This document shows, one piece after another, positions 43,825-53,854 of a stretch of DNA of 64,000 nucleotides. Source of the stretch: JADJPO01 sp046330955 (GTDB lineage Bacteria > Actinomycetota > Actinomycetes > Actinomycetales > Kineosporiaceae); assembly GCA_046330955.1 (NCBI GenBank), contig JAXLRT010000005.1, positions 124,001 through 188,000 of the forward strand. Reading direction: 5' to 3'. A program made the translations under genes and the position numbers. The notes below the pieces were generated by a model, which saw only the letters and a list, made by a program, of their open reading frames with translations, ran no database searches and had not been told where the DNA came from. Within the stretch, counting starts at the first letter, position 1. Every line of letters begins with the position of its first letter.

Positions 43825-44473
43825 GGCAGGTTTCCGCCGCGCTGGTGACAAGCCTCGGGCATCGGTGAAGACTCAACTACATGCCACGCATGAATGAGCT
43901 GACAGTAATCGCAAGTTGACTTAGAGTCAGATCAATGGACTGAAGCCCAGGCCATCGCTGCCATGAAGCTGTGCAAAAGACGCAAACAGACCGACCACCT
44001 CATAGCGGGGCGATCAGGGTCGGGGCCACTGGACAAGGAGACCTAAGTCCCGTCCGAAACTTCTCGGACCCGGGAGGGCGGTGAACTGAACACCGCCAGT
44101 TGGCGCCATGCGCCGTCGTGGGCTGCACCGCGCGCTGCCACGTTGATTGACTCTGCGGCAGGAGGTCCGAGGCAGTACCGCGTGGTGTCGACGAGCTCCG
44201 AGCAAGCGCGGTGGTCCGATCCCTGGAGGGAGGGTGACGATCACCGTCGGGGCTGCCCGCGTCGGTGCCCGGCCCACGCAATCCGACGCAGGCAGTTCCC
44301 CCGATGGGGGGCTGTGCCGGTCACAGGGGACTGGGGGAGAGGCGTTCCGGAGCGATCCGGACGCCATTGCCGGCACAGCTGCGGGGCACGGTCCGGATGA
44401 CGTGCCCCGCACCCCTTCGGGGTTCGTCGCGGCGTGTGCGGGGAGTGGCCCCTGGTGGCTCTAGAGTGAGCGG
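43825..44473. other. 649-bp gap, no protein gene seen
   Basis: No family-like protein on either strand. The first 170 bp are relatively AT-rich (around 43870-43990). The last 50 bp hold a nested hairpin described separately. The rest shows nothing recognisable; a decayed gene or an unknown RNA cannot be excluded. Confidence 0.4.
44405..44443 (+). promoter_or_regulatory. nested hairpin just before a secreted protease gene
   Basis: Outer arms CCCCGCAC (44405-44412) and GTGCGGGG (44436-44443) enclose a second stem with CCCC-TTC-GGGG (44412-44422). It ends about 30 nt before the GTG of the metalloprotease. It could be a leader element or a terminator of an unseen transcript. No named riboswitch class could be matched. 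Confidence 0.35.
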
Positions 44474-45262
44474 GTGACGTTCCTGCGGCGTTGGCCACCG
44501 TTGACGCGCAGCCGCCGTGGCCGGCGCGTCCAGGCGGCTCTGGCGACCGTGGCGGTGAGCGTGACCTCGGGGCTGCTGGCCCCGGCGGCGGCCGCGGTCA
44601 CGCATCCCGGCTATGCCACCTCGACGGTGCGGCTGTCCGACGGCCGGCGTGTGGTGTTGCGCTGGAACCCCTGCCAGGTGATCACCTATCGCATCAACGT
44701 GTCCGCCGTGCCCAGCCGGCAACGCGCAGCCATGATCACGCAGATCCGAGCCGCGGTGACCCGGCTCAGTGCCGCCAGCGGATTGACGTACTCCTACGAG
44801 GGCACCACCACCGCGGTGCCGCGAAAGTCGTCGATCGCCGGACAGTCCGCCGAACTCATCATCGCGGTGACCACCCGCAGCGCCACCGACTTCGCCATCG
44901 GCAACGGCGTCCTGGGCTACGGCGGCTACCGCTACTGGCAATGGACGACGACCACGTCCACCGGGCGCAAGATCGGCGGCGCCGCCATCGCCCGGGCCTG
45001 GGTGGTCCTGGATGCCCCCGGGCTGCTCGCGACCCGGGCCGGCTTCGGCAAGGGCGCCACCCAGGGCAACGTGATCCTGCACGAGCTGGCCCACACCGTC
45101 GGCCTCGATCACGTGAAGGACCGCCGGCAGCTGCTCTACCCCACCCTCACCAGCTCGGCGCCGAACGGGTACGCCGACGGCGACAAGGCCGGCCTGAAGG
45201 TCGTCGGACGCAGGGCCGGCTGCCAAGCGGTGCCGTCCTCGGTGATTCGGGACCTGCGATGA
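44474..45262 (+). CDS. secreted zinc metalloprotease, matrixin/metzincin type
   Basis: 262 residues. Signal peptide RRVQAALATVAVSVTSGLLA then PAAAA, cut around residue 40. Mature domain with RWNPCQVITYRINVS at its start and the zinc site HELAHTVGLDHV near residue 205, an exact H-E-x-x-H-x-x-G-x-x-H metzincin motif. The Met-turn is less clear (a YPTLTSS segment follows). Probably an extracellular peptidase acting on proteins or cell-envelope material. GTG start, 30 nt after a nested hairpin. Confidence 0.88.
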   Translation: MTFLRRWPPLTRSRRGRRVQAALATVAVSVTSGLLAPAAAAVTHPGYATSTVRLSDGRRVVLRWNPCQVITYRINVSAVPSRQRAAMITQIRAAVTRLSAASGLTYSYEGTTTAVPRKSSIAGQSAELIIAVTTRSATDFAIGNGVLGYGGYRYWQWTTTTSTGRKIGGAAIARAWVVLDAPGLLATRAGFGKGATQGNVILHELAHTVGLDHVKDRRQLLYPTLTSSAPNGYADGDKAGLKVVGRRAGCQAVPSSVIRDLR

Positions 45263-45319
45263 CCCGGACTCGGGCGGCTCGCTGAGCTGCGGCCGTGCTT
45301 CGTCATGCTTTCGATAAAT

Positions 45320-45331
45320 GTCCGTACGGAC
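45320..45331. promoter_or_regulatory. 12-bp perfect palindrome
   Basis: GTCCGTACGGAC within an AT-richer stretch (CTTTCGATAAAT before it). Sits about 125 bp upstream of the next gene and 58 bp after the protease stop. Could be a regulator site; too short to be confident. Confidence 0.25.
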
Positions 45332-45457
45332 CGTAAGGCGGCACACCTCTCCAGCTGCGCACATGACGCAGAGTGACCCAATGTGTGCCGTGTCGCGTTG
45401 AATCGTGCAGAAGGGGTGGCGTAGCGTCCACGACGGGATCAACGCGGAGGGGGCGAC

Positions 45458-46204
45458 ATGGGCCTGAACGTGGGAGCCGGAGCGCGGACGACCGTGCGCA
45501 TGCGCCAACGTCAGGAGACACGGATCCGCCGCACCATGATCGGTGCCGCCGCGGCAGTGGTCACCCCGGCTGTGCTGATCGGCGGCTGGCAACTCGCGGT
45601 GAACCTCTGGCTGGACGGCACCCCTCGCCCCGCACAGACCCTGCAGCTGGGTGCTGCCGCCGTGGCTCCCGACACGATGCCCGAGGATGAGGGCGCCCCC
45701 GCCGCCGCGGCCACACCCTCGGTGGCGACCTCGGTCGGCGCCGCCACCACCCAGGCGCCGCGGTCGGTGTCGACCAGCCCGTCGTTGAGCGAGAACGGCG
45801 GCCCCGGTACCGCCCGGCCGTCGTCCGTGGCCACCAGCCCTGCGCCCGGCACCTCGGCCCCGGGCACCGTCACCGGCCAGGGCACCCCGCAGGGCACCGG
45901 CCCGGGCAACACCTCTCAGCCCACCCAGACCTCGCAGCCGACCCAAACCTCGCAGCCCACCGAGAGCTCGCCGCCGGCCCAGACCTCGCAGCCCACCCCG
46001 ACGCAGACCTCGTCCACCCAGACCAGCCAGCCGGGGCACACTCACCCCACGCGGTCGCCGTCCCCGACCGCGACGACGACCAGTCCGGTGCCCAGCACGA
46101 CCAGCCCGGCGCCGAGTTCACCGCCGCCGACCACCCCCAGCCCGTCCAGCGAGCCGGCCGCTGCCAGTCCCGCGGCAGCGGACCCCACGCCGGCGGCGTC
46201 CTGA
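45458..46204 (+). CDS. membrane-anchored Ser/Thr/Pro-rich protein
   Basis: 248 residues. A short basic cytoplasmic start (RMRQRQETRIRR) is followed by one helix, MIGAAAAVVTPAVLIGGWQLAV, at about 27-48. The remainder is low-complexity Ser/Thr/Pro/Gln with QPTQTS repeats, e.g. four near-identical TSQPT units at about 148-172. No folded domain is visible. Such stalks span the envelope and are often glycosylated; function unknown. GGAGGGGG precedes the ATG. The gene follows the protease on the same strand but has its own promoter region. Confidence 0.75.
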   Translation: MGLNVGAGARTTVRMRQRQETRIRRTMIGAAAAVVTPAVLIGGWQLAVNLWLDGTPRPAQTLQLGAAAVAPDTMPEDEGAPAAAATPSVATSVGAATTQAPRSVSTSPSLSENGGPGTARPSSVATSPAPGTSAPGTVTGQGTPQGTGPGNTSQPTQTSQPTQTSQPTESSPPAQTSQPTPTQTSSTQTSQPGHTHPTRSPSPTATTTSPVPSTTSPAPSSPPPTTPSPSSEPAAASPAAADPTPAAS

Positions 46205-46239
46205 CGATCGGCGGTTCCGCGGGGTGACCCGCGCAGCGG

Positions 46240-48714
46240 TCAGGACGGCGGTCGCGCGCCCGCACGGGCGAGCCGAGGCGCCTCGGGCACGGTGAGCAGG
46301 ACCGGCGCGCTGGGCCGCCGATCACCGTGCACCAGGTTCCAGCGATCCCGGCTGGCCATCATCGCCCGGGCCAGGGCGGTCGGCTCGGGGTCGGCCACGA
46401 ACACCCCCGCCCGCTCGGTCACCGAGGCAGCCAGGGCGCAGGCCGTGCTCACCACCAGGTGACGGTCGCGCTCGAGGACCTCCTCGATCATCGGTGTCCA
46501 GATCTCGTCGCTGCTGGGCACCACCACCGTGTGGGCATCGGCCAGCACGTGGTCGCGCAGCCGGGCGTCCTCGCCCGGCACGAAGACCACGCTGTCGCCC
46601 AGCCCGAGGTCGTCGCACAGCACCACCAGGGACTGCCACATCGGGCCGTCACCGGCGATCGTCAGCACGTCGTCGAACCGTCGCGCCAGATGGAAGGCGC
46701 GGACCAGGCCGGCCACGTTGGTGCGCGAGATCAACGGACCCACGACCGCGAACCGATGCCCCTCGCGGATGTCGACCATCCCGGGGCTCGGGTCGGCGGC
46801 CGGGTGCGATGGCGTGCCCGACGGGATGCTGTGGGCAAACGGATCGGGTGCCAGCGCGATCCGTTCGCGAGGCACCCCCAACTCGATCGCGGCCTCGAGC
46901 GAGCCGGTACCCGCGGCCAGCACGGCGTCGGCCCGCCGCAGCAACCGGCGCTGGGCAGTGCCGGTCGCACCGCTGACCCGGTACGAGGCGACCACCGGGA
47001 TCTCCTCCTTGCGTGCCCACCGGGCTGCGGCGTGGAACGCCGGTGATTCCCAGCCGTCCAGCACCACCGCATCCGGACGTCGCCGGATCAGCGTGCGCAG
47101 CGTCCGGGTCGGCTCGTAGACGCGCACCCCGTGGCTGGTCAGGCTGGCCCGCGAGCGCAGGTGCACGACGTGGAACGGCTCGCCGGCGCCGTCCAGCACC
47201 AGCCGCCGGTTGGCCTGATTGCCGGCCAGCACGGCCACGGTCAGGTCGCTGGTGGTGGCCATCTCGCGCCACAGGGCCAGGCGGTGCGGGGTGGCGGTCG
47301 TGGTGATCCACAGCATCCGGTCGGCGAGTGGGGTGGCCGCCGTGGGCTCGCCGCGATGCGCCGGACGACGCTGCGCGGCCAGGTCGATCACCTCGCCCGG
47401 CGCCGACTCATCGAACACGTCGGGGGCATCGGTCACGTCGGTTACCGCGGCGGCATCGGTCGTGCCGGCCACTCGGCCGGTGCCGAGGTCCCACGGGAGC
47501 GGCGCGCCGTCCTCGATCGGCAGGTGGCCGCGGAGCACCTCGCGGTAGCACTCCTCGAGATCGTCCACCACATCGGCGATGTCGAACAGGTCGCTCACGG
47601 TGGCCCGGCCGCGGCGGCCCAGGTCGGCGCGCAACGCGGCATCGTCGGCGAGGCGCACGATGGCCTGGGCCAGGGCGAACTCACCGGACCGGGTGACCAG
47701 CGCGGCCTGGTGGGCCCGCAGCGTCAGGGCGTGGCGGGTCTCGTCGGTGCAGATGCAGGCCAGCCCGGCGCTGAGCGCCTCGAGCAGCGCGAGTGAGCGC
47801 GTGCCGTCGGTGGCCGGCAGGACGAACACGTCGGCTCGGGCCAGCCGCTCGAGCAGGTCGGGGTGGGTGAGCGTGCCCTCGTAGCGCAGCCGGCCGTCGA
47901 GGTGGTCCTCGGTGGCGATGAGCTGCTGCAGCGCGGGCAACTCGCCGTCGTCCGGCCCGATCAGGCTGACGGTGGCGTCGATGCCCAGCTCCAGGGCGCC
48001 GACGGCGGCCCGGGCGACGTCGAGCATCTTCTTGCCCGGGGCCAGCCGGCCGACGGCGACCACGTCGAGCGGGCGGTGGCCGCCCGGATCGGACAGCTCG
48101 GTGGGCGCGGTCGGCGCGCTCGCCGCGGTGAGGTCGATCGAGGTCGCGGGCTCGGGGCGCCGTGGGGCGTGCAGCCAGACCCCGTCCCCGATGAGGGCGA
48201 TGTCGAGGTCGCTGCCGACCACCTGAGCCACCGACGCGCGTTCGGCGGGGTCGACCGCCAGCCGGTAGGCGGCGCCGCGCAGCGCGGGCACCAGCAGGGC
48301 GTGGTCGGTGAAGCGCTGCCACCCGCTCTCGGCAGGGCTGAACCGGCCGTGGGTCTGGATCACGTAGGGCACCCCGGCGCGCTCGATCTGCGAGGCGGTC
48401 AGCATCGGCACGGCGTCCCGGGTGAGGTGCAGGTGCACCAGATCGGTGGTGGGCAGGGCGCGTCGCAGCCAGGTGGTCAGGCGAGCGGACAGCCGCGGCC
48501 CCAGCGCGGTCCCGGGCCGGCCGCCGACCCGGAACAGGTGCGCGGGAACGCCGTCGAGCGCCTGGGGTGGCTCGCCACGGCCCCGCCAGCCGGCCACCAG
48601 GCGGGCGTCGTGGCCCCGGCGGCGCAACTCGGCGCACTGGTTCAGAGCGATCGTGAGCGGACCGCCGCTACCCATCTGGTCATCGACGAGCGAGACCACG
48701 TGGAGTATGCGCAC
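46240..48714 (-). CDS. two-domain GT4 glycosyltransferase (fused tandem)
   Basis: 824 residues from the GTG giving VRILHVVSLVDDQMGSGGP; a longer frame from 48909 has a non-conserved leader. The first GT4 module (about 1-415) carries SGGPLTIALNQC, HLHLTRDAVPMLTAS, DVVAVGRLAPGKKMLDVARA and LPATDGTRSLALLEALSAG. An acidic/Ala linker (about 425-480) follows. The second module (about 490-815) has MLWITTTATPHRLALWREM, AVVGPLISRTNVAGLVRAF, and PSSDEIWTPMIEEVLERDRH. It probably adds two sugars in sequence or one module is regulatory. The donor EX7E motif is clear in module 1 and altered in module 2. Substrate unknown. Confidence 0.8.
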   Translation of the reverse strand: MRILHVVSLVDDQMGSGGPLTIALNQCAELRRRGHDARLVAGWRGRGEPPQALDGVPAHLFRVGGRPGTALGPRLSARLTTWLRRALPTTDLVHLHLTRDAVPMLTASQIERAGVPYVIQTHGRFSPAESGWQRFTDHALLVPALRGAAYRLAVDPAERASVAQVVGSDLDIALIGDGVWLHAPRRPEPATSIDLTAASAPTAPTELSDPGGHRPLDVVAVGRLAPGKKMLDVARAAVGALELGIDATVSLIGPDDGELPALQQLIATEDHLDGRLRYEGTLTHPDLLERLARADVFVLPATDGTRSLALLEALSAGLACICTDETRHALTLRAHQAALVTRSGEFALAQAIVRLADDAALRADLGRRGRATVSDLFDIADVVDDLEECYREVLRGHLPIEDGAPLPWDLGTGRVAGTTDAAAVTDVTDAPDVFDESAPGEVIDLAAQRRPAHRGEPTAATPLADRMLWITTTATPHRLALWREMATTSDLTVAVLAGNQANRRLVLDGAGEPFHVVHLRSRASLTSHGVRVYEPTRTLRTLIRRRPDAVVLDGWESPAFHAAARWARKEEIPVVASYRVSGATGTAQRRLLRRADAVLAAGTGSLEAAIELGVPRERIALAPDPFAHSIPSGTPSHPAADPSPGMVDIREGHRFAVVGPLISRTNVAGLVRAFHLARRFDDVLTIAGDGPMWQSLVVLCDDLGLGDSVVFVPGEDARLRDHVLADAHTVVVPSSDEIWTPMIEEVLERDRHLVVSTACALAASVTERAGVFVADPEPTALARAMMASRDRWNLVHGDRRPSAPVLLTVPEAPRLARAGARPPS

Positions 48715-48924
48715 CCGACATCTCCTGCTGCCCGGGAACACTCCACCGCAGCGGCGGTGGGGAGCGTCTGCCACGACGGCCGTGCCGGCCAGACCCCCCA
48801 CCGCCACCCGACCGTCCGGCCAGACGGTAGCGGAGCGTTCATCGAATAAAAGCAATGCGTGACACTTTGGAACGCTGGTGACCCTACTGACGATCACGCT
48901 ACGAATCAATACGAACGCGGAAAG

Positions 48925-50357
48925 TCACCGGTTGCGGGCAAGAGCCGCGTTCACCAGGTCATCCATCAGGGCCATCGCCGCCGCGTGACCGAGGCTGTTG
49001 CGGGTGAACTGCACCGCGCGGCGTCCCATCACGGTGCGCAGGTCCGCATGGGCACCGAGCCGCTCGATGGTCGCTGCCAGCTGCGCGGCGTCCCCGGCGG
49101 GCACCACCACCCCGGCCCCGGAGCTGCGCGCGATCTGCCGGGCCAACTCGCCGCCGCGGTGCGCGGCGGCGATCAGCGGTCGTCCCGCGGCCAGGTGACG
49201 GTCGAGCAGCCTCGCCCACCCGGCGAGCGCGGCGCCCGGGGGTTCGCTGATCACCAGGAGGTCGGCTGCCGCCAGCGCGTCGGCGGTCCGGATCGGGTCG
49301 AGCGGTCCGACGAACCGGACGCCGCCCGCGTGGCGTCCCCAGATCGGGCGCCGGCCGCCCGGGTGGCGCCCGATCACCACCAGCTGGACGTCGCGACGGG
49401 GTGCCAGCGTGCCGCCGGCGAGGGCGCGACGTCCGGGGGTCAGGTGCTCGGCGGCACGCAGCACGGTGTCGAGGTCCTGTGCACCACCGAGGTCACCACC
49501 GCGTTCACCACCGAGTCGCCGCCGACGTCACCGTTGAGGTCACCGTCGAGGTCGCAGCAGACCACGATGAGGGCATCCTCCGGCCAGCCCAGCGCGCTGC
49601 GGGCCTGGCGCCGGCCCAGCAGGGACTGCTGCGCGCGGGTCCACGACGGCAGCAGCCGCAGGCGGTTCTCCGCCACGCCATAGGCCAACGCCGGGTCGCG
49701 CAACCGCTCGTCGGTCAGGGCCACCGCCTCGGCGTTGAGCAACAGGTGGGCCTCGATCGGGGCGCCGAGCGAGGTGTCTGCGCCGGTGCGGTTCAGTGAC
49801 CGGCCGACCGCCGCCAGCAGGTCGTGGGCCACCACGATCAACGGCACCCGGCACCGCTGCGCGATCCGGGCGCCGGCCACCGCGCCGCTCAGGCCCGGCG
49901 TCACCGCGATCACCAGGTCCGGCAGCGGGCCGGGGTGACGATCGGCGTACGCGGTGGCGATCGCGATCAAGCGGTTGGCCTCGAGCACGGTGCGGCTCAC
50001 CGGGCTGGCGCCGGCCACGCCGCTCGACGGGCGGCGGGCGAGCAGCTGGTCGACGTGCACCCGGGTCAGCGATCCGGTGCCGATCTCGGCCAGTTCGAGG
50101 CGCGGGGACCGGGCGCCGCGGCGTCCGGGTCGCTGGTCCGGCCGGGGGCCGACCCCGGTGAGCAGGGTGACCGCGGCCGACCGGCCGGCCAAGTGCTCGG
50201 CGATCCCCAGGGTCTGGGCGGCCACGCCGCCGGTGGCCAGCTGAGGCCCGATGGCCACCATCAGGATGTGGGCGCCCCGGGTCGACGTCGGGGGACCGCC
50301 CTGGGCCGGCACGGCGCTGAGTCCCGACCGGGGGAGCTGCACGGAGGCTCGGGGCAT
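48925..50357 (-). pseudogene. GT4-like glycosyltransferase with a frameshift at a short tandem repeat
   Basis: The N-terminal half (50357-49440, first 305 codons) has GAHILMVAIGPQLATGGVAAQ, VIAVTPGLSGAVAGARI and AEAVALTDERL. The C-terminal half (49464-48925, 179 codons) has QLVVIGRHPGGRRPIWG, GVRFVGPLDPIRTADALAA and SEPPGAALAGWARLLDRHL. Both halves are needed for a GT-B enzyme. The switch occurs near 49465-49560, where a 12-nt unit GACCTCRACGGT is repeated. One frame then reads on to a stop, while the other gives a family-like LDTVLRAAEHLTPGR. ATG start preceded by AGGGAGA. It could be a real pseudogene, phase variation or a sequencing artefact. Confidence 0.7.
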
Positions 50358-50576
50358 GACACGTCTCCCTGCGGCTGGGATGGCTGTGGTGGCCCGGCTG
50401 ACGGCTGTGCGTGCCCGCAGCTCGCGCCCATGGCCTCGGGGGGTGATGAAAGCCGTTGTACCCCAAGGTGTTCAGCGATGATCCCGACGCGCCCCGACTC
50501 TACGATCACGACCGCGGCGGAGCAATCCCCTGACCGTACGGACTCGAGGGGGGCGGTTGGCCGACACCTCGGCGTG

Positions 50577-52058
50577 TCAGTCGAGCAGGTGCCGGACGGC
50601 GTCCATCGGGATCGGAACCCAGTCGGGACGGTTGCGGGTCTCGTACACCACCTCGTACAGCGCCTTGTCCAGTTCGAGGACGCCGCGCAGCGCCTCGGCC
50701 GCCTCGGGGGGAGTCCCGTGCCCCTCGGCGTACCCGGCGAGGAACGCGGTGCGCGCGGCGCCGGCCCAGGCGCGCAGGCCGTCGCCGGTGGGATCGGCAG
50801 CTCCGGTCGTGCCGGCGGTGAGTCGGGCATGTCCGGCGGCGTAGTCGAACGAGCGCAGCATGCCCGCGACGTCGCGCAGGGCCAGGTCGGGTTCGAGGCG
50901 TTCGGCGAGCGGCCGCAACGGCTCGCCCTCGAAGTCCAGCAGCACCCAGCCCCGTCCGGGGGCGTACAGCACCTGACCCAGGTGGTAGTCGCCGTGCACA
51001 CGTTGCAGCTGCAGCTCGCCCGCCGAGGTCGCCTCGAGCATGCGCTCGACGGCCGCGTGGGCGGGCTCGGCCGCCGCGGCCAGCGCCGGAACCTGGGTGC
51101 ACGCCCAGGTCACCCGCCGGTGCAGGTCGGCCGCCAGCCGGTTCAGCTCCTCGCCGGTGACCGCGCGGGTGGGCAGCGTGGCGGCCAGCAGCCGGTGGAC
51201 CTCGGCAGTGGCGCGGCCGAGGGCGCGGGCGGGCTCGTCGAACGGGGCACCGGCGGCCAGCGCGTCCAGCGCCAGTCGCCAGCCGTCGCGCCCGCCGTCG
51301 ACGAACTCCGAGGCGAAGGCGAGGTGGCCGCGGTGGCGGGTCGCGCCGTCCTGATCCGGGGGCTGGTTCGGGTCGTGCTCGGGCTGCTGGCTCGCCGCGG
51401 GTTCGCGCCACTCGACCTCCAGCCGGCCGGCGGGCCGGGGCACCCGGGTGCAGCCCACCCCGGCGAGGGCGGACTGCACCACGACGTCGGGGTTCTCGCC
51501 CGGGTGGATCACCCGGAACAGCTTGATGATCACGGCGTACGGGGTGCCGGCACCCAGGATGATCGAGGTGTTGGACTGCTCGCCGCGCAGGACGGCGGCG
51601 GGGGCGGTCTCGGTGATCGGGAAGCCGTCGTCCTGCCGGACGCCGTGCACCACCAGGGCGGTCGGGTCGCCGAGCTGCTCGTCGAGGGCGATGGCGCGGG
51701 CCAGCGCGCGGACGAAGAGCGGGTCGTGCGGGCCGTCGTAGACCCACTGCCCGTCCAGCGTGCCGATCAGGGCGTGCGCGAGCTCGGGCGCCTGCCGGCG
51801 GCGATGGGTCAGCGGCACCTGGTAGAGCGCGCCGGCCAACCGGATCAGGTGCAGCCGGAGGAGCACGCCCTTGTCGGCGATGCCGTCGCCGGCGGCAGGC
51901 GGGGGCAGCGGCAGGTCGACGGCCGCGAGCGGGTGCACGCCGTCCGAGGTCGCGCCCTTGCCGGCGAACCAGCGCTGGCGCGGCATCCAGGCGCCGAGCA
52001 GGTCCGCCAGGTCGGTCCGGGCCGATCCCGCCGCGTCGCGGGCAACGGTCTGGGCCAT
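50577..52058 (-). CDS. mak: maltokinase
   Basis: 493 residues. Phosphorylates maltose with ATP to maltose-1-phosphate, the substrate of GlgE. Start is 1 nt after the treS stop, suggesting a bifunctional unit; in several actinobacteria TreS and Mak are fused or complexed. MPRQRWFAGKG at about 25 is the Mak N-terminal mark. The aminoglycoside-phosphotransferase-like site is VHGDYHLGQVLYAPGRGW (H-G-D-x-H-x-x-Q) followed by VLLDFEGEPLRPL with the metal-binding Asp. The insert around 235-260 is Gln/Glu/Pro-rich. Cytoplasmic. Last gene of glgE-treS-mak. Confidence 0.93.
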   Translation of the reverse strand: MAQTVARDAAGSARTDLADLLGAWMPRQRWFAGKGATSDGVHPLAAVDLPLPPPAAGDGIADKGVLLRLHLIRLAGALYQVPLTHRRRQAPELAHALIGTLDGQWVYDGPHDPLFVRALARAIALDEQLGDPTALVVHGVRQDDGFPITETAPAAVLRGEQSNTSIILGAGTPYAVIIKLFRVIHPGENPDVVVQSALAGVGCTRVPRPAGRLEVEWREPAASQQPEHDPNQPPDQDGATRHRGHLAFASEFVDGGRDGWRLALDALAAGAPFDEPARALGRATAEVHRLLAATLPTRAVTGEELNRLAADLHRRVTWACTQVPALAAAAEPAHAAVERMLEATSAGELQLQRVHGDYHLGQVLYAPGRGWVLLDFEGEPLRPLAERLEPDLALRDVAGMLRSFDYAAGHARLTAGTTGAADPTGDGLRAWAGAARTAFLAGYAEGHGTPPEAAEALRGVLELDKALYEVVYETRNRPDWVPIPMDAVRHLLD

Positions 52059-52059
52059 C

Positions 52060-53826
<1,767 letters not shown>

Positions 53827-53854
53827 GTAAGCCTCCCGGTGGTGGAACCGGTCG

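Noticed and set aside
44225..44473. A ydaO-type (c-di-AMP) riboswitch upstream of the secreted protease
   Set aside because: Location is attractive, but the conserved riboswitch core could not be recognised; only a nested hairpin can be supported.
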